Below are positions 27,957-36,909 of a DNA stretch of 64,000 nt, one piece after another; the stretch's first letter is position 1; each line of letters starts with the position of its first letter. Made by a program: the position numbers and the translations under genes. The notes below the pieces were generated by a model. It worked only from the letters and a program-made list of their open reading frames with translations. It had not been told where the DNA came from and did not search any database. Origin of the DNA: RYN-230 sp963720645 (lineage in GTDB: Bacteria > Actinomycetota > Actinomycetes > Streptosporangiales > Streptosporangiaceae); contig CAVRFX010000009.1 of the NCBI GenBank assembly GCA_963720645.1, forward strand, positions 310,001-374,000. Direction: 5' to 3'.

Positions 27957-28791
27957 TCACATAGTGACAATGTCGCGCTGGGCCGGCCCCGCCGCACCGG
28001 GCCCGGGCCGCCCGCGGCGCGGCGCGGCCTGGGCCCGGTGGTGGGCCGCGGGTGCCGCGGCGTGCGGCGGCGACGCCCGCGGGCCGCGCACGAACCCGAG
28101 CGCGACCGCGAAACCGGCCACCATCAGCAGGACCGTGCCGCACGACGCGGCGAACACCCGGTTGCGCAGCACGTCGGCGGGCACCAGGGCGCGCTTCCCC
28201 AGGCGGCGCTCGGCCAGCAGGAACACGGCCAGCAGGGCCACCCCGCCGGCCAGCAGGGCCAGGATGAGCGGGCTGGTGAACCCGTCGGCGTTGGCGAGGT
28301 CCAGCCCGATCAGGATCGCGATCGCCCCGGCCGACAGCAGGGCCACCCCCGGGTAGTCGAGGCCATGCTCCGCGGCACTCAGCCGGGCTCTCCGGGACCT
28401 GGCGGCGGGTGACGAGCATGGCGAACGCGGTCACCGGCAGGTTGACGAAGAACACCAGCCGCCAGGTCGCCACGTCGGTCAGCCAGCCGCCGAGCAGCGG
28501 CCCCACCGTGTTCCCGAGCCCGGCGACGCCGAGGATCAGCCCGCCGGCCAGCCCCTTCCTGGCCGCCGGGAGCAGGGAGTAGGTCAGCCCGAGGATGGCC
28601 GGCCACATCAGCGCGCCGCCCACCCCCATCAGCGCCCGGCAGGCGATGAGCAGCCCGACGTCCGGGACCACCCCGCACAGCAGGGAGAACAGGGCGAAGA
28701 TCGACGCGCCGGTCATGAACATGCGCTTGCGGCCGAGCAGGTCGGCGAGCCGGCCCCCGGTGACGGCCGGCGCTACTGCGACGTGGGCCAG
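27957..28791 (-). pseudogene. MFS transporter remnant, truncated at both ends and frameshifted
   Basis: The minus strand reads from about 28791 into TGGRLADLLGRKRMF, the MFS motif A after the second span, then several membrane helices to FFVNLPVTAFAMLV. A frame change near 28380 leads to AAEHGLDYPGVALLSAGAIA and further spans. It then degenerates into Pro/Ala/His sequence. The first span and all of the C-terminal third are absent, and its beginning coincides with the 3' end of the glutamate-cysteine ligase gene. It resembles the middle of a DHA2-type drug exporter. It is a non-functional relic created by a rearrangement; no mobile element is visible. Confidence 0.75.
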
Positions 28792-30253
28792 GTGTGCACG
28801 GGCTCGTTGGTGTGCATGTGCTCGATGTAGTGCTGGGTCATCTGCCGCAGCGCCTCCGCGCGGTCGGCGCCGGTCCGCTCGCTGATGTCCCGGGTCATGG
28901 CGATCTGCCAGTCGGCCCCGGTCCGGGCGGTCAGGCAGCGCTGCTCGATGATGCCGAGCAGGCGCCCGGCGGTGCCGGGATCGACGCCCCAGCGGGAGAG
29001 GCCCTCCCGGGCCAGCGGCAGCAGGCGGCGGAGCACCAGCTCGGCGACGGGCACCTCACCGAGCCCGGGCCAGTACAGCCGGGCATCCATGCCGTCCCGC
29101 GCGGCCTCGTGCAGGTTCTCGGCCGCGGTCGGGAACGACATCTGGGTCCAGATCGGCCGCTGCGTCTCAGCCAGGGCCCGGATGAGCCCGTAGTAGAACG
29201 CGGCGTTGGCCATGATGTCCGCGACCGACGGCAGGCCGGCAGGACGCGGTTCTCGATGCGCAGGTGGGGCTGGCCGTCAACGACGGCGTAGACAGGACGG
29301 TTCCACCGGTAGATGGTCCCGTTGTGCAGGCTCATCTCGGCCAGCTCCGGGGCCGCCCCGGCGTCCAGCACGGCCAGCGGGTCCTCGTCCTCGCAGAGCG
29401 GCAGCAGGGCCGGGAAGTACCGGATGTTCTCCTCGAACAGGTCGAACACGGACGTGATCCACCGTTCGCCGAACCACACCCGGGGGCGCACGCCCTGCTG
29501 TTTCAGCTCGTCCGGCCGGGTGTCGGTGGCCTGCTCGAACAGGGTGATCCGGGTCTCGGCCCACAGCTGCCGGCCGAACAGGAACGGGGAGTTGGCGGCC
29601 AGCGCGACCTGCACGCCCGCGATGGCCTGGGCCGCGTTCCAGTAGCTCGCGAACGTGTCCGGGCTGACCTGGACGTGCAGCTGCACGCTGGTGCACGCGG
29701 CCTCGGGGGTGATGCTGCCGGCGTGGGTGAGCAGGGGCTCGGGACCGTCGATCGCGATGCGCAGGTCCTCCCCGCGGGCCGCGAAGATCTGCTCGTTCAG
29801 GACCCGGTAGCGCGCGTTGGCCGACATCGCGTCCTCGTCCATGTCGTCCTCGGACAGCGTGGGCAGGATGCCGACCATGACCAGCCGGCTCCCGGTGCCG
29901 CGGGCCTTGGCGTCCGCGGCGTTGAGGCTGGCCCGGATCTCCTGCTCCAGGTCCGCGAGCGCGTGGCCCTCCAGCCGCCGGGGCGGCACGTTGATCTCGA
30001 GGTTGAACTGCCCGAGCTCGGTCGCCCAGGCGGGGTCGGCGATCGCGTCGAGAACGGCCGCGTTGCGCATCGACGGCGCCCCGCTGGAGTCCACCAGGTT
30101 CAGCTCGATCTCCACGCCCACCCGGGACGGGCTGGCCTCGAAGCGGCGCTCGCGAAGCATCCGGGCGAAGACATCCAGCGAGCGCTGCACCTTTTCCCGG
30201 TACTTGCGCCGGTCTTCACCACTGATCGTGATGGCCTTGATGTCGCGTCCCAT
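28773..30253 (-). CDS. glutamate-cysteine ligase family (GCS2) protein, frameshift
   Basis: From ATG 30253 the protein shows RVGVEIELNLVDSSGAPSMR, GQFNLEINVPPRRLEG, the TSVQLHVQVSP substrate-binding strand and NSPFLFGRQLWAETRITLFE, typical of PF04107 carboxylate-amine ligases in actinobacteria. Near 29236 the frame breaks. The sequence reads CTGCCGGCCTGCCG where a second GGCC copy would restore VLPAGLPSVADIMANAAFYY, and the remainder continues to HTWPTSQ at 28773. Corrected length is about 493 residues. The activity in this subgroup (gamma-glutamyl ligation) is inferred, and not all members make glutathione-like thiols. Confidence 0.78.
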
Positions 30254-30344
30254 GGGCCCCCCTCTCACCGAGATGGAGAGCACCTACCCCACGAGGCAGT
30301 GTCCTCACACGGTGCCCGCCGTCACCACACAGTGGCACGTCCGG

Positions 30345-31190
30345 TCAGGTGCCGCCACCATTCTTCCGGGCCATCCCGCAGTAGCCGATCACGCCGCTGG
30401 CCGCGCCGGGGTCAACCTCGTCCGCGGGCCACCACTGGCTGAGCGGGACCAGCCCCGGGCCGACCAGCTCCAGCCCGTCGAAGAACCGGGCCACCTGGTC
30501 CCGGGTGCGCAGCGTGAGGGACGCGGACGACCGCGCGTTGTAGCGCCGGGTCATCTCCGGTACCGCGTCGGCCTGGATGTCGCTGGCCCCGTGCCCGATG
30601 ACCAGGTAACTGCCGGGCACGGTGGCGTCCATGTACCGGGCCACGATCCGGTACGGGCCGTCCTCATCGGGGATGAAGTGCAGCACGCCCATGAGCAGGA
30701 CCGCGACCGGCTGGCTGAAATCCAGGGTCCGGGCCGCCCCGGTTAAAACGGCCGCCGTGTCCCGCAGGTCGGCCTCCAGGTAGTCGGTGGCGCCTTCCGG
30801 GCTGCTGGTCAGCAGCGCCCGGGCATGGCTGATCACGACCGGGTCGTTGTCCACGTACACGATCCGCGCGTCCGGCGTGGTGCGCTGCGCGATCTCGTGG
30901 GTGTTGTCGGCCGTCGGCAGCCCGGTCCCGATGTCCAGGAACTGGCGGATGCCGTGCCGGCCGGCCAGCAGGCGCACCGTGTCGACCAGCTGCCGCCGGG
31001 CGAGCCGGGCCAGCAGCGGCATGGTCGGCATCACCTCGATGACCTTCTCGGCGGCCTCCCGGTCGGCCTCGAAGTGGTCCTTGCCGCCCAGCCAGTAGTT
31101 CCAGATCCGGGCCGGATTGGCCACGCTGGTATCAAAAACGGGCCTGCCCGCCGGGGCGCCGGCGCTGCGCTGATCCTGGGACGCGGACAC
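30345..31190 (-). CDS. DUF574 SAM-dependent methyltransferase
   Basis: This 281-residue protein begins after a short disordered leader with VFDTSVANPARIWNYWLGGK, the hallmark of the PF04672 (DUF574) family abundant in streptomycetes and relatives. The SAM-binding motif I is FLDIGTGLPT and the acidic end of motif II is IVYVDNDP. Its substrate is unknown for nearly all members. It lies upstream of no obvious partner, and the two-component pair on the same strand lies 70 bases upstream. Confidence 0.88.
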   Translation of the reverse strand: MSASQDQRSAGAPAGRPVFDTSVANPARIWNYWLGGKDHFEADREAAEKVIEVMPTMPLLARLARRQLVDTVRLLAGRHGIRQFLDIGTGLPTADNTHEIAQRTTPDARIVYVDNDPVVISHARALLTSSPEGATDYLEADLRDTAAVLTGAARTLDFSQPVAVLLMGVLHFIPDEDGPYRIVARYMDATVPGSYLVIGHGASDIQADAVPEMTRRYNARSSASLTLRTRDQVARFFDGLELVGPGLVPLSQWWPADEVDPGAASGVIGYCGMARKNGGGT

Positions 31191-31259
31191 GACATGTCCT
31201 TTCCGTGCCTTATTCCCCCCGGTGCTGCGGCACAGCTTAGGCGGTCCGGCGCCCGATGG

Positions 31260-31910
31260 TCAGGGGCGGACCAGGCCTGCATCGTGGGCGAGCAGGCCGG
31301 CCTGGGTCCGGTTGGCGCAGCCCAGCTTGTCCAGGGTCCGCGACACGTAGCCCTTGACGGTGGCCTCGGACAGGTAGAGCCGCGCCGCGATCTGCGCGTT
31401 CGACAGGCCCTCGCCCAGGCCGGCCAGCACCTCGGCCTCCCGCTCGGTGAGCGTCGCCGCGAGCTGGCGGGCCCGGTCGCGGGTCTGCTGGCTGTCGGAC
31501 GAGGCCGCGATCAGCCGCCGGGCGGCCGCCGGGGACAGCACCGTGTGCCCTTCCGCGGCCACCTGCACGAGCCCGATGAGATCCTCGGGCGGCGTGGACT
31601 TGACCAGGAACCCGGCCGCGCCGGCCCGCAGCGCGCGCAGCACGTACTGGTCAGCGTCGAAGGTGGTCAGCACGACCACGGCGGGCGCCGCGGCGAGCTC
31701 GCCGATCCGCTCGATCGCGGTCAGCCCGTCCATCCCCGGCATGCGCAGGTCCATGAGCACGACGTCGGGGCGGGTGCGGGCGACCGCCTCGACCCCGGCC
31801 GCCCCGTCGTGCGCCTCGGCGACGACCTCGATCGTGCCACCCGAGCCGAGGATCGTGCGCAGGTGCGCGCAGACCATCGGCTCGTCGTCGACGACCACGA
31901 CCCGGATCAC
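31260..31910 (-). CDS. NarL/FixJ-type response regulator
   Basis: This 216-residue regulator has the receiver acidic pocket VVDDEP at residues 7-12, the phospho-acceptor aspartate in VVLMDLRMPGMDG near 54, the switch threonine and lysine in LTTF and FLVKSTPPED, and a C-terminal LuxR-type helix-turn-helix (LTEREAEVLAGLGEGLSNAQ and SEATVKGYVSRTLDKLGC). It follows the sensor kinase gene by two bases, so the pair is one operon. It would activate or repress unknown promoters after phosphorylation. Confidence 0.92.
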   Translation of the reverse strand: MIRVVVVDDEPMVCAHLRTILGSGGTIEVVAEAHDGAAGVEAVARTRPDVVLMDLRMPGMDGLTAIERIGELAAAPAVVVLTTFDADQYVLRALRAGAAGFLVKSTPPEDLIGLVQVAAEGHTVLSPAAARRLIAASSDSQQTRDRARQLAATLTEREAEVLAGLGEGLSNAQIAARLYLSEATVKGYVSRTLDKLGCANRTQAGLLAHDAGLVRP

Positions 31911-31912
31911 CG

Positions 31913-33148
31913 TCAGCCCACCGGCTCGGCCGTCGGGACGTAGGCGGGCAGCGTGGCTTCCAGGCAGAATCCCCCGTCCGGCTCGGGGCCGGCCCGCAAC
32001 ATCCCGTGCACCAGCTCGACCCGCTGCCGCAGGTTGGCGATGCCCAGGCCGGAACCCGTCCCGGCCAGGCCGGACAGGTCCGCGGCGGTGGGGGGCGAGG
32101 TGTTGCGGACCACGAGGCTCACCTGCGCGTCGCCGTACCGGACGTGCACCGTCACCCGCGCGCCGGGCGCGTGCTTGCGCACGTTGGTCAGGGCCTCCCG
32201 GACGATCCGGTACGCGGTCCGCCCGACCACCGGCGAGGCCAGGGCCGGGTCACCCTCCTCGGTCAGCTCGGCCGGGGTACCCACGCTGACCGACTCGGCG
32301 GCCAGCGCGGCCAGGCCGGCCACTGACGGCGTCTCGTCGCCGTCCGGGTGCGTGCGCAGGATCCCGACCAGGTCCCGCAGCTCGTCCAGGGCCTGGCAGC
32401 CGGTGACCCGCAGGTCCTCGGCCGCCTGCCGGGTCGCCTCGTCGGGGGCGGTCATCCGCAGCGCCCCGGCCTGCAGCACCATCAGGCTGACGCGATGCGT
32501 CACCACGTCGTGCATCTCACCGGCCAGCCGGGCCCGTTCCTCGGTCCGGGCCTGCTCGGCGAGCAGGTACCGCTCCCGCTCGGCCCGGTTGGCCCGCTCC
32601 CGCAGCGACTGCAGCAGCGCGGAGCGGGCCCCGAAGTACAGCGCCAGCAGCGGCCCCACCGCGGTGCGCAGCACCGCGACCGTGATGACCACGATCGACG
32701 GCTGCCACGGCCGGGCCACGATCACCGTCAGCAGGGCGACCGCGAGGAACGCGATCCGGCGGTCCCGCCCGTAGAAGAAGGGCCCGTAGGCGGCCAGGAC
32801 CGTCGCGAACGGCGCCCACACGTTGTTAGGGTTGACCGGGGTCAGCGCGCCGGCGGGCCAGATCAGCAGCGTCACGGCCAGCGTGAACCCGCCGAGGACG
32901 GCGATCACCAGCAGCGGCGCGCGCCGCCGGGCCACCAGCGACAGGCAGGCGGCGGCCTGGAGGCCCAGCAGGACCCAGGCCAGCGTCCCGGGATGAGCCG
33001 GCCACCAGCTGACCCCGACCAGGGTCGTGGCCGTGTCAAGCAGCGCGAAGAAGACCGCGATCCCCACGTCGGTCGCGGTCCGGTGCCGGGACGGCCAGTG
33101 AAACCTGGCCGGCCAGCGGTACCAGGACGGGCAGTGTTCGTCGCTCAC
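31913..33148 (-). CDS. NarL-partner sensor histidine kinase
   Basis: This 411-residue kinase has at least four membrane spans in its first 175 residues, a coiled stretch (LRERANRAERERYLLAEQAR), the HisKA_3 box ARLAGEMHDVVTHRVSLMVL with the phospho-accepting histidine, and the ATP-binding end GTGSGLGIANLRQRVELVHG. The short loops leave little extracytoplasmic domain, so it may sense the membrane itself, as in DesK/LiaS-like kinases. The cognate regulator is directly downstream. Confidence 0.9.
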   Translation of the reverse strand: MSDEHCPSWYRWPARFHWPSRHRTATDVGIAVFFALLDTATTLVGVSWWPAHPGTLAWVLLGLQAAACLSLVARRRAPLLVIAVLGGFTLAVTLLIWPAGALTPVNPNNVWAPFATVLAAYGPFFYGRDRRIAFLAVALLTVIVARPWQPSIVVITVAVLRTAVGPLLALYFGARSALLQSLRERANRAERERYLLAEQARTEERARLAGEMHDVVTHRVSLMVLQAGALRMTAPDEATRQAAEDLRVTGCQALDELRDLVGILRTHPDGDETPSVAGLAALAAESVSVGTPAELTEEGDPALASPVVGRTAYRIVREALTNVRKHAPGARVTVHVRYGDAQVSLVVRNTSPPTAADLSGLAGTGSGLGIANLRQRVELVHGMLRAGPEPDGGFCLEATLPAYVPTAEPVG

Positions 33149-33317
33149 GCGTTTAACGCTACGTCAGCAGGGCCGCCGTGCCCCGGGCGCGCACACCTTC
33201 GGAGGGACAGGAACCGACGAAAGTCGTATGCGGCCCGGCCCGGCGCGACCTTCGGCGGCCCAGGATCCCCCGGCTCGCCCTGCCGCGCCGCACCCGGCCC
33301 GGCGTGTCATGGAGCCC

Positions 33318-33836
33318 ATGACAGCAAACCAGAAAATCTCCGCAACGAAACCCCGTCTCGGCCGTTATGACATCGACCCGGACGGATCGTCCCTGGGGTT
33401 CCGGACCCGGCACCTGTTCGGGCTGGCCCCGGTCCGGGGCACGTTCCGCATCCGGGCCGGGACCGTCAACGTCAGCGAGCCGCTGGCAGCGTCGCGGATC
33501 CGGGTGGACATCGACGCGGCCAGCTTCCGCACCGGCAACCCGGCCCGCGACAGCAGTGTGCGGTCGGCCCGGTTCCTGGATGCGGGGCGGCACCCCGTGA
33601 TGGTTTTCGTTGCGGAACAGATGGACGGGGACACGCTGGACGGTGCGCTGACCGTCTGCGGGACCACCCGGCCTGTCCGGCTGCCGGCCGAGGTGAGCGT
33701 GCTGGCGGACGGCTCATTCACGGCCCGCGCCGCGGTGCGGATCGACCGGACCGAGTTCGGGATCACGGCCTCCCCCGGGCTGGCCGGCCGCTACCTCGAC
33801 GTGACCGCCGAGGTCCGGTGCGTGCGCCGTGGCTAG
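33318..33836 (+). CDS. YceI-family lipid-binding protein
   Basis: This 172-residue protein has the YceI pattern: YDIDPDGSSLGFRTRHLFGL, VRGTFRIRAGTVNV, SVRSARFLDAGRHPVMVFVA and IDRTEFGITA. YceI proteins form a lipocalin-like barrel binding isoprenoid or other lipophilic molecules. No signal peptide is visible, so it appears cytoplasmic. ATG 33318 is preferred over ATG 33309 because GGAG lies between them at the right distance. Its stop overlaps the ABC ATPase start by eight bases, so the three genes to 35539 form an operon. Confidence 0.85.
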   Translation: MTANQKISATKPRLGRYDIDPDGSSLGFRTRHLFGLAPVRGTFRIRAGTVNVSEPLAASRIRVDIDAASFRTGNPARDSSVRSARFLDAGRHPVMVFVAEQMDGDTLDGALTVCGTTRPVRLPAEVSVLADGSFTARAAVRIDRTEFGITASPGLAGRYLDVTAEVRCVRRG

Positions 33837-34761
33837 CGCCATCACCGTCCGGGGACTGACCCGCAGTTACGGCGCCGTGCAGGCCGTGCGCGGGGTCAGC
33901 TTCACGGTCGGCCGCGGGGAGATCTTCGCGCTGCTGGGGCCGAACGGCGCGGGGAAGACCACCACGCTGGAGATCCTGGAAGGCTTCCGCCGCCGCGACG
34001 GCGGGCAGGCCGAGGTGCTGGGCCTGGATCCCGGCCACCGGGCCACCGGCCGGGCGCTGCGGGAGCGGATCGGGCTGGTGCTGCAGGACATCGCGGTCGA
34101 GCCCTACCTGACGGTCCGCGAGACGATGGCCCGCAACGCGGGCTACTACCCGGCGCCCCGGGACGTCAGCGAGGTGATCGCGCTGGTCGGCCTGGCCGGG
34201 CGGGAGCGGACCAAGGTCAGGAGCCTCTCCGGCGGCCTGAAACGGCGGCTGGATCTCGGCCTGGGCCTGATCGGTGACCCGGAGCTGCTGTTCCTGGACG
34301 AGCCGACGACCGGATTCGACCCGGGCGCCCGGCGGGACGCGTGGCAGATCGTGCGCGGGCTGCGCGCCAGCGGGACCACGATCCTGCTCACCACGCACGC
34401 CATGGACGAGGCCCAGGCCCTGGCCGACCGGGTGGCGGTAATGTCCGGCGGCCGGATCGTGGCCGAGGGCACCCCCGCAGACCTGGGCGGCCGGGCCAGC
34501 GCCCGGACCCGGATCCGGTTCGCGCTCCCCGCCGGCTACCCGGGCCCAGACCTGCCAGCCGGCGCGGAACTGGCCGACGGCCTGGTCTCGGTGCAGACCA
34601 GCGCGCCGACGCAGGCGCTGCACCAGCTGACCGGCTGGGCGCTGGACCGCGGGCTGGCCCTGGACCGGCTCACCGTCGACCGGCCCAGCCTGGAAGACAT
34701 TTATCTCGGGCTGACCGGGGCGGCGGTCCCGGAAGGCCTGCTGGAAAGGAGCACCCGATGA
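33829..34761 (+). CDS. ABC transporter ATP-binding protein (ABC-2/drug type)
   Basis: This 310-residue ATPase has Walker A GPNGAGKTTTLEILEG, the signature motif KVRSLSGGLKRRLDLGLGLI, Walker B LLFLDEPTTGFDP and the H-loop LLTTHAMDEAQ. The C-terminal extension of about 90 residues ending in SLEDIYLGLTG is typical of DrrA/NodI-like exporters of drugs or lipids. The GTG start at 33829 is translationally coupled to yceI and the next gene starts four bases before its stop, giving a complete exporter module. Confidence 0.92.
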   Translation: MASAITVRGLTRSYGAVQAVRGVSFTVGRGEIFALLGPNGAGKTTTLEILEGFRRRDGGQAEVLGLDPGHRATGRALRERIGLVLQDIAVEPYLTVRETMARNAGYYPAPRDVSEVIALVGLAGRERTKVRSLSGGLKRRLDLGLGLIGDPELLFLDEPTTGFDPGARRDAWQIVRGLRASGTTILLTTHAMDEAQALADRVAVMSGGRIVAEGTPADLGGRASARTRIRFALPAGYPGPDLPAGAELADGLVSVQTSAPTQALHQLTGWALDRGLALDRLTVDRPSLEDIYLGLTGAAVPEGLLERSTR

Positions 34762-35539
34762 CCGCGGTCATCCCCAGCCCCGGCAGCGTGATCTCGCGCT
34801 GGTGTGGCACCAGGTCCGTTACGAGCAGCTGTCGTTCTGGCGCAACCCGCAGAGCGCGTTCTTCACGTTCGTGTTCCCCGTCGTGATCATCACGCTGTTC
34901 GGCGCGATGTTCGGCGGCGCGGCCCGCAGCTCGTACTTCTACGGGCTCTCGGCCCTGCAGTACTACGTGCCGACGATCGCCGCGGTCTCGGTGCTGGGCT
35001 CGTGCTACAGCCAGCTCGCGATCGTGCTGTCCACCCGGCGGCAGAACGGGATGCTGAAACGGGTCCGGGCCACCCCGCTTCCGGCCTGGGCCTACTTCCT
35101 CGGGCTGCTGGCGCACTGCATCCTCGTCAGCGTCGTGGACGTGGCGCTCATCATCGGGGTGGGCCACCTGTTCGGCGTGCCGCTGCCCACCCGCTGGGCC
35201 GCGATCGGGGCCGCCCTGGTGCTGGGCGCGGCCAGTTTCTGCGCGCTGGGCGTCGCGGTGGCCTCGCTGATCCGCAACGCCGAGGCCGCCCCCGCCGTGG
35301 TGCAGCTCGTCCTGTTCCCGCTGGTGTTCATCTCGGGGACCTACCTCCCGATCCATTCCGCCCTGCTGAACCGCATCTCCGGATGGCTGCCGGTCCGGCC
35401 GTTCAATCAGGCCCTGCTCGGCCCGTTCGCGCAGCACGGCGGGGCCGACTGGAAGGACCTGGGGGTGCTCCTGGCCTGGGGCGCGGCCGGGGCGCTCATC
35501 GCGGTCCGGCGGTTCCGCTGGGATCCCCGGGCGGGCTGA
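34758..35539 (+). CDS. ABC-2 type permease, one-base frameshift near start
   Basis: ATG 34758 lies in an ATGA overlap with the ATPase stop and has GGAAAGGAG upstream, but its frame goes wrong after MTAVIPSPGSVIS. One base missing near 34796 (tcgcgctgg for tcggcgctgg) joins it to ALVWHQVRYEQLSFWRNPQS and six membrane spans, including AFFTFVFPVVIITLFGAMFG and LVLFPLVFISGTYLPIHSAL, ending at WDPRAG. Corrected length is about 260 residues, normal for ABC2_membrane proteins. With the ATPase it forms a probable exporter of a drug or lipid, with the YceI protein as possible lipid partner. Confidence 0.85.
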
Positions 35540-35543
35540 GCGG

Positions 35544-36424
35544 TCAGAGGCCGCCGGGGAAGGTGATCGAGACCGGGGCGACGAGCGGTTTGCCCACCTG
35601 GAGCTGGATCTGCGCGTGCTTCTCCAGCGGGATGTCGCGGGGGTTACCCAGGTAGACCCGGCCGTTGTAGATCGCGGTGACCGGGCCGCGGGCCGGGCCC
35701 ACCTGGGTCTTGCTCAGCGGCTGGCCCCAGATGTCGAAGAAGTCGCCCAGCGTGAACGTGCGGTGCACCGGGGACTCGATGTGGATGATCCCGTCGGCGG
35801 CGTGGGTGTGCAGCCAGTAGAAGCACGTGCCGGTGGCGATGAACGGGCCGGTCGGGGTGTTCTGGGCCTGGGCACCGGGGATGCCGACGCCGCGGGCACC
35901 TGGCGGGCGGCGCCGTTCACGAACACGGTCAGGTGGGCGTGGATGTGGAAGACGAGCTGCTCGCTGGTGTCGCAGCTGATCCCGTCCACGGGCTTGCCGG
36001 TGGCCACGGTGGCCGTGCCGGCCAGCGCGGGCGCCGAGGGGACCGGCACGCCCTCGGGTCCCTTGGGGCCGGGCGCCGGCGCCGGCTTCAGCGTGCCGAG
36101 CGTGCTGAGCGAGGCCAGCTTGAGTTCCGGCGTGCCCCGCGGCGCTGGGGGTCTTCCCGCTGCTGCTCGTCACGGCCAGCGTGATGGCCACGGCGGCGGC
36201 GATGACGACCACGGCCGCGCCGATGCCGGCCAGCCAGTTACGGCGCCGTTTACGGGCCGCTTCCTGGGCGCGCATCTCGGCGACCTTCGCCCGGGCCGCA
36301 GCCTCGGTTCGCCTTGCTCCGCGCCCCTGGCTCCGCTGGCCGGGTTCCCGCTGCCCCGGTTCGCGCCGCCCCGGCTGCCGCTGCCCTGGTTCCCGCGGCC
36401 TCTGTTCCCCGCCTGCTTGGGCAC
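35544..36424 (-). CDS. membrane-anchored conserved hypothetical, three frameshifts
   Basis: Restoring frames near 36330, 36148 and 35897 gives one protein of about 290 residues. It has a Gly/Arg-rich N-terminus (start GTG 36424, MPKQAGNRGRGNQGS), a basic RAQEAARKRRRNWLAG ahead of one membrane helix (VVVIAAAVAITLAV), and an extracytoplasmic domain. That domain contains DTSEQLVFHIHAHLTVFVNG, FIATGTCFYWLHTHAADGII, HIESPVHRTFTLGDFFDIWG and a C-terminal beta segment. The histidine clusters HIHAH and WLHTH could bind metal. The family is conserved in actinobacteria without a known function, as far as I can tell. Confidence 0.65.
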
Positions 36425-36623
36425 CTGACCTTCTCCCTTGAGCGATCCGCCCGTCGTGGTGACTGCAAGGTTATGGCGCGCGGGCGCCTCTCCCGTGGAC
36501 GCGGGGAGCCCGCCGCCCTCAGGAGCCGCGGCCAGCCGTGCCGGGTCGCGGCCCGCGCCCCCACTATGTGGACACGGGCGGTGCGGGTGAAGCGTTCCGT
36601 TCCTGTGCCCGGTTAAGCAGGTA

Positions 36624-36823
36624 TCAGCCCGGCGCCGAGAGCCTGGCCTCGGCCCTGGCCAGCTCGAAGAGCTCGACCGGGTTTCCGGAGGGGTCCTCGA
36701 GCAGGATCTGCCCGGCCACCCACTCCCGAGGACGATCTCGTTCCGGAAGCGTGCGCCCTGCTTCTGCAGCGATTCGACGAGGCGGTCCAGATCGCTGACG
36801 TGGCGGCGGAGACAAGCTGTCAC
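36624..36823 (-). pseudogene. VOC/glyoxalase-fold remnant
   Basis: Only the second half of a vicinal-oxygen-chelate domain remains. HVSDLDRLVESLQKQGARFR is in one frame, then, after an indel near 36740, REWVAGQILLEDPSGNPVEL and FELARAEARL are in another. The Glu in NPVELFE is the usual metal ligand of the C-terminal module, but the first module is absent. It is a decayed or rearranged fragment about 65 residues long. Confidence 0.6.
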
Positions 36824-36909
36824 CCGGTGACCACGCTAATACCGTCCACCCGGCCGGCCCCGCGGCCCCGGCAGGCCGCCCCCGTGCAGGCAGGCCGCGA
36901 GCGGGAGGA

